Assembly: GCF_017614965.1 (NCBI RefSeq)
Contig: NZ_WVUG01000019.1
Span: forward strand, 1-56,814
DNA from: Streptomyces griseorubiginosus
GTDB lineage: Bacteria > Actinomycetota > Actinomycetes > Streptomycetales > Streptomycetaceae
Reading direction: 5' to 3'
Length of the DNA: 56,814 nucleotides
Positions within the stretch are counted from its first letter, which is position 1. Every line of letters starts with the position of its first letter. The translations under genes were made by a program, and so were the position numbers. Below, one piece after another: positions 1 through 7,761 of the stretch. The notes below the pieces were generated by a model. It was given only the letters and a program-made list of their open reading frames with translations, was not told the DNA's origin and ran no database searches.

Positions 1-146
1 GTGGGTGGGTGCGGCCCGCCGCGCACGCGCGCACCGGGCCGGGGGGTGAGTGGCGTCCGCTGCAACCCGAACGCCGCGCCCCGCATGCCCGGACATCCGC
101 GCGCGATGACACTGACCCCATGCCGACCCCTCCCACGGAGTGATGC

Positions 147-614
147 GTGCTTCCCGGATTCCTCGCCCGCGCGGTCCAGTTGCTGCTCGGCCACCAGGGC
201 CGCTCGCTGCACCTGAGGGCGGCCGGTGGCGCCACGGTCGTGCTCGCGGTGGTGATGCTGGTCGGCTCCTGGGCCGTCGTCGCCGCCGAGGACGGCGCGC
301 GGCGCGCCAACCTGAGGACGTACCCGCAGGCGCTGTGGTGGTCGATCGAGACGGCGACGACCGTCGGATACGGCGACTTCTACCCCGTGACCCTCGGCGG
401 CCGGATCATCGCCGCCGTCGTGATGATCGTCGGCATCACCACGTACGGCATGGTCACCGCCGCCCTGGCCACCTGGTTCGTCGGCCGGGAACAGCAGCGG
501 CGTCACCATCTCGCCCGCAGCGCCGAGGAGTTGGGCGAGCAGACCGCCCACGCCCTGCACGAACGCTTCGACCGGCTGGAGCGGTTGATGGCGGGGAAGG
601 GCGAACGGGGCTGA
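147..614 (+). CDS. two-TM potassium channel family protein
   Basis: A 155-aa protein with the architecture of a minimal ion channel: TM1 at about residues 28-47, a pore helix and selectivity filter TVGYGD at 72-77, and TM2 at about 86-111, followed by a charged cytoplasmic tail with no RCK domain. The TVGYGD filter is the K+ signature, so K+ conduction across the plasma membrane is the family role. The GTG start has a CACGGAG ribosome site just upstream. The short tail (about 45 residues) suggests gating independent of a ligand domain, which is inference. It stands alone, 106 nt before the P450 gene. Confidence 0.85.
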   Translation: MLPGFLARAVQLLLGHQGRSLHLRAAGGATVVLAVVMLVGSWAVVAAEDGARRANLRTYPQALWWSIETATTVGYGDFYPVTLGGRIIAAVVMIVGITTYGMVTAALATWFVGREQQRRHHLARSAEELGEQTAHALHERFDRLERLMAGKGERG

Positions 615-647
615 AAACGCCCGGGCTACCGGCGAGTACCCCCACCC

Positions 648-676
648 TGTGACGGACGGGACACGTGAGGTAGGGT
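648..676 (+). promoter_or_regulatory. candidate promoter for the P450 gene
   Basis: TGTGAC at 648-653 and TAGGGT at 671-676 are separated by 17 bp, a plausible sigma70/HrdB-type -35/-10 pair about 45 nt upstream of the P450 start. The -35 hexamer is a weak match, so this is tentative. Confidence 0.35.
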
Positions 677-720
677 CCCTGCGGTCCACGGGCGACAGTC
701 GTAAAGGGGGCCACGGAGCC

Positions 721-2127
721 ATGGAATCCCACCTGGTCGACATAGGCGGCGCGGCCTCGGGCGAGGCGCGGCTCGAGGAGCTCGCCCCGCAGCCGCTGCT
801 GACCCGGGACTACGAGACCCGGCCCGCGCTCGTCTACGAGCGGCTGCGCGACCTGCACGGCCCGGTCGCCCCGGTCGACCTGCTGGGGGTGCCCGCCTGG
901 CTGGTGCTCGGCTACCGCGAGTCGCTCGAAGTGCTCCAGGACGACGCCGCCTGGCCCAAGGGGCTGGAGAACTGGCGCGCCCGCTCCGAGGGCCAGGTGC
1001 CCGCCGACTGGCCGCTGGGCCCCTCCCTGGAGGTCAACCACGTCCTGATCCAGGGCGGCCCCGCCTATCCCGCCCTCCGCTCCGCCTGGGACGCCGCCCT
1101 GCGCCCGTTCCAAGACCCGCGCCAGCCGCAGGCCAAGCGCCTGAGGAACGCCGTCACGGGCTACGCCGACGAGCTGATCAGCCTCCTCGCGCAGGGCGGC
1201 CGCACCGGCCACGCGGATCTCTCGGCGCAGTTCTCCCGCCCGCTGCCGCTGATGGCGGCGAGCCATCTGCTGGGCTTCCCCGGCTCCCAGGGCGACGACG
1301 CCCTGATGGACATGTGGCGGGTCCTCGACGCGGGACCGGACGCCGAACCCGCCCTGGAACGCCTGCTGGTGACCCTCGGCGACCTCGCCGCCGCCAAGAT
1401 CGACAAGCCGGGCGACGACTTCCCCTCCCTCCTGGTCGCCGCCCATCCCGACCTCCCGGTCGACGCGCTGGCCCGGGAACTGTTCATGCTGCTCGGCATG
1501 ACCTCCGACCACGTCGGCATCCTCATCTCCAACACCGTCGTCGAGGTGATCTCCGGCGACCGGGAGGGCGGGGTGCGCACCGCGCTGTCCGCGGGGATGG
1601 TCCGCGAGACCATGAACCGGGTGGTCATGCGCAAGCCGCCGCTGGTCAACTTCGTACCGCGGTTCGCCGCCGAGGACACCCGGCTCGGCAAGTACACGAT
1701 CCGCGCCGGGGACCCCGTGTGGGTGTCCTCCGCCGCCGCGCACGCCGACCCGCTGTTCGCCGGGCAGATGACCACGGGCTCCAGCATCAGCAGCCGGGCC
1801 CATCTCTCCTGGGGCGCCGGACGCCGCCAGTGCCCCGCCCGCGAGCTGGCCTCCACCATCGCGATGGCCGGAGTGAGCCGTGTCTTCGAACGCTTCGACC
1901 ATCTGGAACTCGCCCTGCCGGTCGACCAACTCCCGTGGCGCTCCTCGCCGTTCATGCGCGGCCTGCGCTCCCTGCCGGTGCGCTACGAACTCGCCGGGCC
2001 GGTGCCGGCAGCGCCGCCGACCCCAGTCCCGGACGTCCCCGACGCACCTCCGGTACCGGACCAGGCGGCCAAGCGGCGGTCCTCGCTGTGGCGGTACCTG
2101 ACCGGGCTGATCCGCTCGAACGGCTGA
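721..2127 (+). CDS. cytochrome P450, ExxR motif not recognisable
   Basis: A 468-aa P450-fold protein. The haem-binding loop is clear: WGAGRRQCPARE, with the thiolate Cys near residue 371. The region that should hold the K-helix ExxR before the PP turn reads R300-V-V-M303-R-K-P-P, so the invariant Glu and Arg are both absent; a nearby ETMNR does not have the right spacing. The I-helix (LLGMTSDHVGIL) also departs from the usual AGxxT. Loss of ExxR is known in Streptomyces CYP157 members, which makes that type of P450 a candidate, but no conservon genes flank it. The ATG at 721 is preferred over an upstream in-frame start because GGAG precedes it. The C-terminus has a Pro/Val-rich tail. No ferredoxin is nearby. 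Confidence 0.85.
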   Translation: MESHLVDIGGAASGEARLEELAPQPLLTRDYETRPALVYERLRDLHGPVAPVDLLGVPAWLVLGYRESLEVLQDDAAWPKGLENWRARSEGQVPADWPLGPSLEVNHVLIQGGPAYPALRSAWDAALRPFQDPRQPQAKRLRNAVTGYADELISLLAQGGRTGHADLSAQFSRPLPLMAASHLLGFPGSQGDDALMDMWRVLDAGPDAEPALERLLVTLGDLAAAKIDKPGDDFPSLLVAAHPDLPVDALARELFMLLGMTSDHVGILISNTVVEVISGDREGGVRTALSAGMVRETMNRVVMRKPPLVNFVPRFAAEDTRLGKYTIRAGDPVWVSSAAAHADPLFAGQMTTGSSISSRAHLSWGAGRRQCPARELASTIAMAGVSRVFERFDHLELALPVDQLPWRSSPFMRGLRSLPVRYELAGPVPAAPPTPVPDVPDAPPVPDQAAKRRSSLWRYLTGLIRSNG

Positions 2128-2305
2128 TCCGCCGGGCGCCGTACGGGGTGGGGACGGTCATGGCAGCGGGTGGTACCGGCCACCGTTGCCGTTCCACCGC
2201 TCAACCGAGCGGCCGATCCCCGCGGAGGGAACGGTTGCCCCTGGTGCCGTGTGCGGCCGGGGCTGTTCAATGGTGCTGCACATTCCGCGCCTGAGAGGAG
2301 CCGCC

Positions 2306-2962
2306 GTGTCCCCCGCCGCCGTGCCGCCCGTCGGGGCGCGCATCCGGCAGGCACGCCTGGCCAAGGGCGTCAGCCTGCGGGCCCTCGCGCGGGAGATCGG
2401 CGTCTCCGCCAGCCTCGTCTCCCAGATCGAGACCGGCAAGAGCCAGCCCTCGGTGAGCACGCTCTACGCCATCACCACCGCACTGTCGATCTCCGTCGAG
2501 TCGCTCTTCGACGCGTACGAGGACCAGGGCGCCCTCGCCCCGGCGGCGACCGCGTCGGGCGCCCCCGCCACCGTCCTGCACGCCCTCGCCGCCTTCGCCG
2601 CCGACCCCGGCCGCCGCATCGGCCCGCTGGTCACCGGCGATGAGCGCGAGACGCTGGAGCTGGACTCGGGCGTGGTGTGGGAGCGCCTCGGCCATGTCCC
2701 CGGCACCGACGTGGACTTCCTGCGGGTGACCTACCGGCCCGGCGGTTCCTCCTCCAGCTCCGGCGGTCTGATGCGGCACGCCGGGACCGAGTACGGCTAT
2801 CTCGTCTCCGGCGAGCTCGTCCTGACCCTCGGCTTCGACGAGCACGCCCTGCGTCCCGGCGACGCCGTCTGCTTCGAGTCGACGACCCCGCACCGCTACC
2901 GCAATGATGGAGCTGAGCCGGCCGTCGGCGTCTGGTTCGTGTTCAGCCAGGGTGTTCAGTAA
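2306..2962 (+). CDS. XRE-family transcriptional regulator with C-terminal cupin domain
   Basis: A 218-aa regulator: an XRE helix-turn-helix at about residues 12-66 (motif [18 protein letters not shown]) followed by a cupin sensor domain over the last 75 residues ([16 protein letters not shown] and [15 protein letters not shown]). The family binds DNA with the N-terminal domain and a small metabolite or metal with the cupin, often controlling an adjacent catabolic operon. The GTG at 2306 is chosen because GAGAGGAG lies 6 nt upstream. The enzyme operon starts 68 bp downstream on the same strand, so it is the likely target. Its stop codon lies inside a 16-bp tandem duplication. Confidence 0.85.
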   Translation: MSPAAVPPVGARIRQARLAKGVSLRALAREIGVSASLVSQIETGKSQPSVSTLYAITTALSISVESLFDAYEDQGALAPAATASGAPATVLHALAAFAADPGRRIGPLVTGDERETLELDSGVVWERLGHVPGTDVDFLRVTYRPGGSSSSSGGLMRHAGTEYGYLVSGELVLTLGFDEHALRPGDAVCFESTTPHRYRNDGAEPAVGVWFVFSQGVQ

Positions 2963-2978
2963 CCAGGGTGTTCAGTAA
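2947..2978 (+). repeat. perfect 16-bp tandem duplication spanning the regulator stop codon
   Basis: CCAGGGTGTTCAGTAA occurs at 2947-2962 and again at 2963-2978 without mismatch. The first copy contains the TAA stop of the XRE-cupin gene; the second duplicates that stop just ahead of the operon's candidate -35 box. It may simply be replication slippage, or it may have doubled an operator half-site (TGTTCAGTAAC). Confidence 0.9.
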
Positions 2979-2981
2979 CAC

Positions 2982-3010
2982 TTGACAGTCGCAGGCGGCG
3001 GTCGTCTACT
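2982..3010 (+). promoter_or_regulatory. candidate promoter of the M24/E1/amidohydrolase operon
   Basis: A consensus TTGACA (2982-2987) lies 17 bp upstream of a weak TCTACT (3005-3010). Transcription would begin about 14 nt before the M24 ATG. It directly abuts the 16-bp tandem duplication, a natural place for the XRE-cupin regulator to act. Confidence 0.45.
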
Positions 3011-3030
3011 CCCCAGTGGGGGTGGTCGCC

Positions 3031-4356
3031 ATGGCGATCCGCACATATGGACCCAATGCCGTCGACTGGGAAGAGCGCATCGACCTGGACCGGCTGCGCA
3101 GGCAGCGCCTGGCCCGGCTCAACGACACCCTGAACCGCTCCTCGCTCGGTGCCGTGCTCAGTTTCGACTTCGCCAACATCCGCTACATGACCGCCACGCA
3201 CATCGGCACCTGGGCGATGGACAAGCTGATCCGCTTCGCCCTGCTGGTGCGCGGCGGCGAGCCGGTCGTCTGGGACTTCGGCTCGGCGGCCCGCCACCAC
3301 CAGCTCTACAACCCGTGGCTGGACTACAGCGACGGCAAGGGCGGGCCGCCCAGCGGCGCCCGGGCCGGGATCTCCACCCTGCGCGGCGCCTTCCACCCGG
3401 ACGCCGGGATCGCCGAGGACGTGGCCCGCAAGATCGCCACCGAGCTGCGCGATCACGGCCTCGCGGACGAGCCGCTCGGCATCGACGTCGCCGAGATGCC
3501 GGTCCTCGCCGCCCTGCGCGCCGAGGGCATCGACGTCGTCGACGGCCAGCAGATCTTCCTGGAGGCCCGCCGCACCAAGACCGGCGATGAGATCTCCCTG
3601 CTCACCCAGGCCTGCGCGATGGTCGACGCGGCCTATGAGGAGCTGTACGGGTATCTGCGCCCCGGGGTGCGGGAGAACGAGTGCGTCGGACTGGTGAGCA
3701 AGGTGCTGTACGACCTCGGCAGCGAGTACGTCGAAGGTGTCAACGCCATCTCCGGCGAGCGCTGTTCGCCCCACCCGCACGTCTACAGCGACCGGCTGAT
3801 CCGCCCCGGCGACCCCGCCTTCTTCGACATCCTGCACAGCCACCTCGGCTACCGCACCTGCTACTACCGCACCTTCGCCGTCGGCAGCGCCTCCCGCGCC
3901 CAACGCGACGCCTACGTCCGCTGCCGCGCCTACATGGACCAGGCCATCGCCCTCGTCCGCCCCGGGGCCACCACCGCCGACATCGTCCAGGTCTGGCCGC
4001 GCGCCGAGGAGTTCGGCTTCGCCGACGAGACCGCCGCGTTCGCGCTGCAGTACGGCCACGGGGTCGGCCTGTCGATCTGGGAGAAGCCCATCTTCAGCCG
4101 GCTGGTCTCCCTCGACCACCCCGAAGTCCTCGAGGAGGGCATGGTGTTCGCCCTGGAGACCTACTGGCCGGCCGCCGACGGCTGGTCCGCGGCCCGGATC
4201 GAGGAGGAGCTGGTCGTCACCGCGGACGGCTGCGAGGTCATCACCAAGTTCCCGGCCGAGGAACTGCTCGTCGCGGGCCGCAAGTACTGGACGGTCGGCG
4301 GCGAGCTGAACACCCGGCGCGAGTCCCAGTCCCATCTCAACACCGGGGACCACTGA
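3031..4356 (+). CDS. M24 (creatinase/aminopeptidase P-like) family protein
   Basis: A 441-aa 'pita-bread' fold protein. The N-terminal creatinase-like domain covers about residues 1-180 and the M24 domain about 185-420. Metal-ligand positions of M24 can be aligned: D266 (FFDI), then Cys277 where the second Asp should be (GYRTCYYRTF), H343 (GHGVGL), E376 (ALETY) and a Glu in RIEEELVV (391-393). Members of this superfamily include Xaa-Pro peptidases, creatinase, ectoine hydrolase and DddP-type lyases; loss of one Asp argues against a plain di-metal peptidase. The ATG at 3031 has GGGGGTGG 7 nt upstream; a GTG at 3016 is the alternative. It is the first gene of a tightly coupled operon, so hydrolysis or lysis of a small C-N or C-S compound is my inference. 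Confidence 0.8.
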   Translation: MAIRTYGPNAVDWEERIDLDRLRRQRLARLNDTLNRSSLGAVLSFDFANIRYMTATHIGTWAMDKLIRFALLVRGGEPVVWDFGSAARHHQLYNPWLDYSDGKGGPPSGARAGISTLRGAFHPDAGIAEDVARKIATELRDHGLADEPLGIDVAEMPVLAALRAEGIDVVDGQQIFLEARRTKTGDEISLLTQACAMVDAAYEELYGYLRPGVRENECVGLVSKVLYDLGSEYVEGVNAISGERCSPHPHVYSDRLIRPGDPAFFDILHSHLGYRTCYYRTFAVGSASRAQRDAYVRCRAYMDQAIALVRPGATTADIVQVWPRAEEFGFADETAAFALQYGHGVGLSIWEKPIFSRLVSLDHPEVLEEGMVFALETYWPAADGWSAARIEEELVVTADGCEVITKFPAEELLVAGRKYWTVGGELNTRRESQSHLNTGDH

Positions 4357-4455
4357 TGGAAGCGACCGGATGATGTTTGCGACCGATGGATGGAAGCGAC
4401 CGAATGATGGAAGCGACCGAATGATGGAAGCGACCGAATGATGGAAGCGACCGAA
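4356..4455 (+). repeat. 17-bp tandem array forming serial stop/start overlaps
   Basis: About six copies of ATGGAAGCGACCGAATG run at 4356, 4373 (diverged: ATGTTTGCGACCGATGG), 4390, 4407, 4424 and 4441 (start of E1 alpha). The M24 stop TGA (4354-4356) overlaps the first ATG. A typical unit reads ATG GAA GCG ACC GAA TGA, a five-codon MEATE ORF whose stop overlaps the next ATG as TGATG; each unit also carries GGAAG about 10 nt before the next ATG. Since 17 is not a multiple of 3, the frame rotates with each copy, yet the final ATG always enters E1 alpha. Confidence 0.95.
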
Positions 4456-5418
4456 CTCCTCGCGCTGTACGAGCGGATGGCCCTCATCCGCCGTACGGAG
4501 AAGGCCGCGCACGACCTGTTCATGTCCGGCCTGGTCAAGGGCACCACCCATCTGGCCGCCGGGCACGAGGCGATCGCCGTCGGAGCGAGTGCCGCCTTGC
4601 GCCCCGACGACTACGTCTTCGCCACCTACCGCGGCCACCACCACGCCATGGCCCGCGGCGCCACCCCGGAGGAGTGCCTCGCCGAACTCATGAGCCGCGC
4701 CACCGGGCTGTGCGGTGCCAAGGGCGGCTCGATGCACCTCACCAAGGCGTCCGCGAACATGCTCGGCTCCTACGCCATCGTCGGCGCCCACCTCCCCATG
4801 GCCGTCGGCGCCGCCTGGTCGGCCCGGCTGCGGGGCACCGGACAGCTCGCGGTCGCCTTCTTCGGCGACGGCGCCACCAACATCGGCGCCTTCCACGAGG
4901 CGCTCAACCTGGCCGCCGTGTGGAAGCTGCCGGTGCTGTTCGTCTGCGAGAACAACCTGTACATGGAGTACACGCCGATCGCCGACGTCACGGCCGTGCC
5001 CCGCCCCGCGGCCGACCGGGCGCCCGCCTACGGCGTCCCCGGCGAGGTCGTCGACGGCAACGACGTCGTCGCCGTCCGGGAGACCGTGGCCGCCCTCGCC
5101 GAGCGGGCCCGTGCGGGAGACGGGCCCGCGATCGTCGAGGCCGAGACCTACCGGCACTTCGGGCACAGCCGCGCCGACCCGGCCACCTACCGCCCGGCCG
5201 AGGAGGTCGAACGCTGGCTGGGGCACGACCCGTTGGACCTGGCGCGCGGACGGCTCGCGGAGCTGGGCGTGGACAAGGAGACGCTCACCGCCGCCGACGA
5301 ACGCGCCCGTGACGCCGTACAGCGGGCGGTCGACGCGGCGAAGAACGCGCCGCCGCCCGATCCGCGCGAGGCGCTGACCGACGTGTGGGCGGACGGAGGT
5401 GCGGCATGGCGGACGTGA
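4441..5418 (+). CDS. thiamine-diphosphate-dependent 2-oxoacid dehydrogenase E1, alpha subunit
   Basis: A 325-aa E1-alpha protein of the PDH/acetoin dehydrogenase type. The TPP-Mg2+ motif GDGATN begins near residue 143 and the surrounding helix (AFHEALNLAAVWKLPVLFVCEN) is typical. The family decarboxylates a 2-oxoacid (or cleaves acetoin) and passes the acyl group to a lipoyl E2. Neither E2 nor E3 is in this operon, so it must borrow them from elsewhere or use another acceptor. The start is the last ATG of the 17-bp array; ATG 4438 immediately before it is an alternative. The 3' end overlaps E1 beta by 13 nt, indicating translational coupling of an alpha2-beta2 enzyme. Confidence 0.88.
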   Translation: MEATELLALYERMALIRRTEKAAHDLFMSGLVKGTTHLAAGHEAIAVGASAALRPDDYVFATYRGHHHAMARGATPEECLAELMSRATGLCGAKGGSMHLTKASANMLGSYAIVGAHLPMAVGAAWSARLRGTGQLAVAFFGDGATNIGAFHEALNLAAVWKLPVLFVCENNLYMEYTPIADVTAVPRPAADRAPAYGVPGEVVDGNDVVAVRETVAALAERARAGDGPAIVEAETYRHFGHSRADPATYRPAEEVERWLGHDPLDLARGRLAELGVDKETLTAADERARDAVQRAVDAAKNAPPPDPREALTDVWADGGAAWRT

Positions 5419-6386
5419 TCACCTACCGGGAGGCCGTCGCCGAGGGCATCGCCCGCGAGATGCGCCGGGACCCGGCCGTGGTCTGCCTCGGGGAGGACAT
5501 CGCCGAGGCGGGCGGGGTGTTCAAGACGACCGTCGGACTGCTGAAGGAGTTCGGGCCCGAGCGGGTGTGGGACACGCCGATCTCCGAACAGGCCATCGTG
5601 GGCGCGGCGATGGGCGCCGCGATGACCGGGATGCGGCCGGTCGCCGAGATCATGTTCTCGGACTTCCTGGCCTGTTGCTGGGACTACCTCGTCAACGAGA
5701 TACCGAAGGTGCGGTACATGACGGGCGGTCAGGTCACGGTCCCGCTCGTCGTGCGCACCGCCAACGGCGGCGGCCTCGGCTTCGGCGCGCAGCACTCCCA
5801 GGCCACCGAGAACTGGGCGCTGACCGTCCCCGGCCTGAAGATCGCGGCCCCGGCCACCCCCGCGGACGTCATCGGCATGATGGCGGCCGCGATCCGCAGC
5901 GACGACCCGGTGGTGTTCTTCGAGCACAAGGGGTTGCTGGCGAGCAAGGGAGCCCCGCCGCCACCCGGCCATGTGGTGGAGCTGGGCCGCGCGGCCGTCG
6001 TCCGCGAGGGCGCCGACATCACGCTGGTCGCCCTCGCCTCGATGGTGCCGGTGACCCTGACGGCCGCCTCGCGGCTGGCCGAGGAGGGCATCGACGTCGA
6101 GGTCGTCGACCTGCGCTGTCTGATCCCGCTCGACACGGCCACCGTCCTCGCCTCCCTGGGAAAGACCTCCCGGCTGATGACCGTCGAGGAGAACCCGTAC
6201 CAGGGCGGCTGGGGCGCGACCCTCGTGTCGGTCGTCGCCGACGAGGGGTTCGGGCTGCTGGACGCGCCGGTGCGCCGGGTCGCGGCGGAGTGCGTCCCGC
6301 TGCCGTTCGCGGACGCCCTGGAGGAAGAAGTCATCCCCACCGTGGACAAGGTCGTGGCGGCCGTCCGGAGCCTCGCCGCGTACTGA
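5406..6386 (+). CDS. 2-oxoacid dehydrogenase E1, beta subunit
   Basis: A 326-aa transketolase-like E1-beta subunit: N-terminal pyrimidine-binding domain with LGEDIAEAGGVFK (the conserved Glu that activates TPP) and QHSQ, and a C-terminal transketolase domain from about residue 190 (VEVVDLRCLIPLD, ENPYQGGWG). It completes the E1 heterotetramer with the preceding gene. The ATG at 5406 lies within the end of the alpha gene and has GGAGG just upstream. Length and motifs are normal. The nearest named analogues are AcoB and PdhB; the substrate is not deducible from sequence. Confidence 0.88.
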   Translation: MADVITYREAVAEGIAREMRRDPAVVCLGEDIAEAGGVFKTTVGLLKEFGPERVWDTPISEQAIVGAAMGAAMTGMRPVAEIMFSDFLACCWDYLVNEIPKVRYMTGGQVTVPLVVRTANGGGLGFGAQHSQATENWALTVPGLKIAAPATPADVIGMMAAAIRSDDPVVFFEHKGLLASKGAPPPPGHVVELGRAAVVREGADITLVALASMVPVTLTAASRLAEEGIDVEVVDLRCLIPLDTATVLASLGKTSRLMTVEENPYQGGWGATLVSVVADEGFGLLDAPVRRVAAECVPLPFADALEEEVIPTVDKVVAAVRSLAAY

Positions 6387-6408
6387 ACACTCCTGAGGAG
6401 GAAGCGCG

Positions 6409-7761
6409 ATGACCGATCGGACACTCCTTCGCGCCGGGTACGTCATCTCGATGGACCCGGACGTCGGGGATCTGCCGCGGGGGGACGTCCTCATCGAGGA
6501 CGGGAGGATCGCCGCCGTACAGCCGGCGATCACCGCAGACGCCGAGGTGCTCGACATGACCGGCAGGATCGTGATCCCCGGGTTCGTCGACACCCACCGC
6601 CACACCTGGGAGGCGCCGATCCGGGGAGTCGCCCCCGACGCCACCCTGGACGACTACTTCGTGGACATCCTCGACACCTTCGCCCCGCTCTACACCCCCG
6701 AGGACGTGTACGCGGGCAACCTCGCCGGCGCCCTGGAATGCCTCAACGCCGGGATCACCACCCTCGTCGACTGGTCCCACATCAACAACACCCCCGAGCA
6801 CCCGGACGCGGCGGTCCAGGCCCTCACCGAGTCCGGCATCCGGGCCCAGTACGCGTACGGCAGCGCCAACACCTCCCTCGCCGAGTACTGGTTCGAGAGC
6901 AAGATCGCGATTCCGGGCGACGACGTCCGAAGGATCCGCGCCAAGTACTTCGCCTCCGACGACGGCCTGCTCACCATGGCCTTGGCCACCCGCGGCCCCG
7001 GCTTCTGCCTGAACGACGTCGTCACCTCCGAATGGGCCCTCGCCCGCGAACTGGACATCCCGATCACCGTGCACGTGGCGATGGGCCGCCTGGCCGGCCG
7101 CTTCGGCATGGTGAAGCAGCTGAACGACCTCGGTCTGCTCGGCCCGGACACCACCTACATCCACTGCTGCTACCTCCACGAGGACGAGTGGCGGATGGTC
7201 GCCGACAGCGGCGGCACGGTGTCCGTCGCGCCGCAGGTGGAGACCCAGATGGGGCACGGCTGGCCGCCCGTGATGAAGGCGATCGAGTACGGCCTGCGGC
7301 CCTCCCTGAGCATCGACGTCGTCACCACCGTCCCCGGCGACATGTTCACCCAGATCCGCGCGGCCTTCGGCGCCGAGCGGGCCCGGGTCAACGCGGACTG
7401 CTGGCAGGCCAACATGCCGGTCCCGAGCACGATGTTGACGGCACGTCAGATGCTGGAGATCGCGACGAGCAACGGCGCGCATGTCGCGGGACTGGAACAC
7501 CGCACCGGTTCCCTGACCCCCGGCAAGCGCGCCGACGTCGTCGCCCTCGACGCCACCGCCCTGAACGTCGCGCCGGTGCACGACCCGGCCGCCGCGGTGA
7601 CCCTGTCTGCCGATGTCTCCAACGTCGACCTGGTCATGGTCGACGGCGTGATCCGCAAGCGCGACGGGAAGCTGACGGCCGACGTGGCGCGGGCCCGGCG
7701 GCTGGTCGAGGAGTCCCGTGACCGGCTGCTGGCCGCGAAGGAGGCGAAGAAGACGGCATGA
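6409..7761 (+). CDS. amidohydrolase of the chlorohydrolase/cytosine-guanine deaminase superfamily
   Basis: A 450-aa metal-dependent hydrolase. An N-terminal beta-sandwich start (YVISMDPDVG) leads to the TIM barrel with metal motif VDTHRH near residue 64, further ligand His in ITVHVAMG and YIHCCYLH, and the Asp in SLSIDVVTT; the C-terminal GSLTPGKRADVVALD is the family signature. Relatives deaminate or dechlorinate heterocycles (TRZ/ATZ, SsnA, guanine deaminase). A strong GAGGAGGAAG site precedes the ATG. It overlaps the next gene by ATGA. With the M24 protein it suggests an operon opening an amide- or amine-bearing compound, which is inference. Confidence 0.88.
   Translation: MTDRTLLRAGYVISMDPDVGDLPRGDVLIEDGRIAAVQPAITADAEVLDMTGRIVIPGFVDTHRHTWEAPIRGVAPDATLDDYFVDILDTFAPLYTPEDVYAGNLAGALECLNAGITTLVDWSHINNTPEHPDAAVQALTESGIRAQYAYGSANTSLAEYWFESKIAIPGDDVRRIRAKYFASDDGLLTMALATRGPGFCLNDVVTSEWALARELDIPITVHVAMGRLAGRFGMVKQLNDLGLLGPDTTYIHCCYLHEDEWRMVADSGGTVSVAPQVETQMGHGWPPVMKAIEYGLRPSLSIDVVTTVPGDMFTQIRAAFGAERARVNADCWQANMPVPSTMLTARQMLEIATSNGAHVAGLEHRTGSLTPGKRADVVALDATALNVAPVHDPAAAVTLSADVSNVDLVMVDGVIRKRDGKLTADVARARRLVEESRDRLLAAKEAKKTA

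Noticed and set aside
454..1929. 491-residue minus-strand frame opposite the P450
   Set aside because: Shadow of P450 codons with no recognisable motif or start signal.
4356..4455. Possible CRISPR or iteron origin
   Set aside because: The 17-bp units have no spacers, no AT-rich unwinding region or DnaA boxes, and are fully explained by start/stop overlap codons.
2956..5226. Very long minus-strand reading frame opposite the M24/E1 genes
   Set aside because: Composition is Gly/Asp/Val shadow type of high-GC coding sequence; no domain, no ribosome site, and plus-strand genes are unambiguous.
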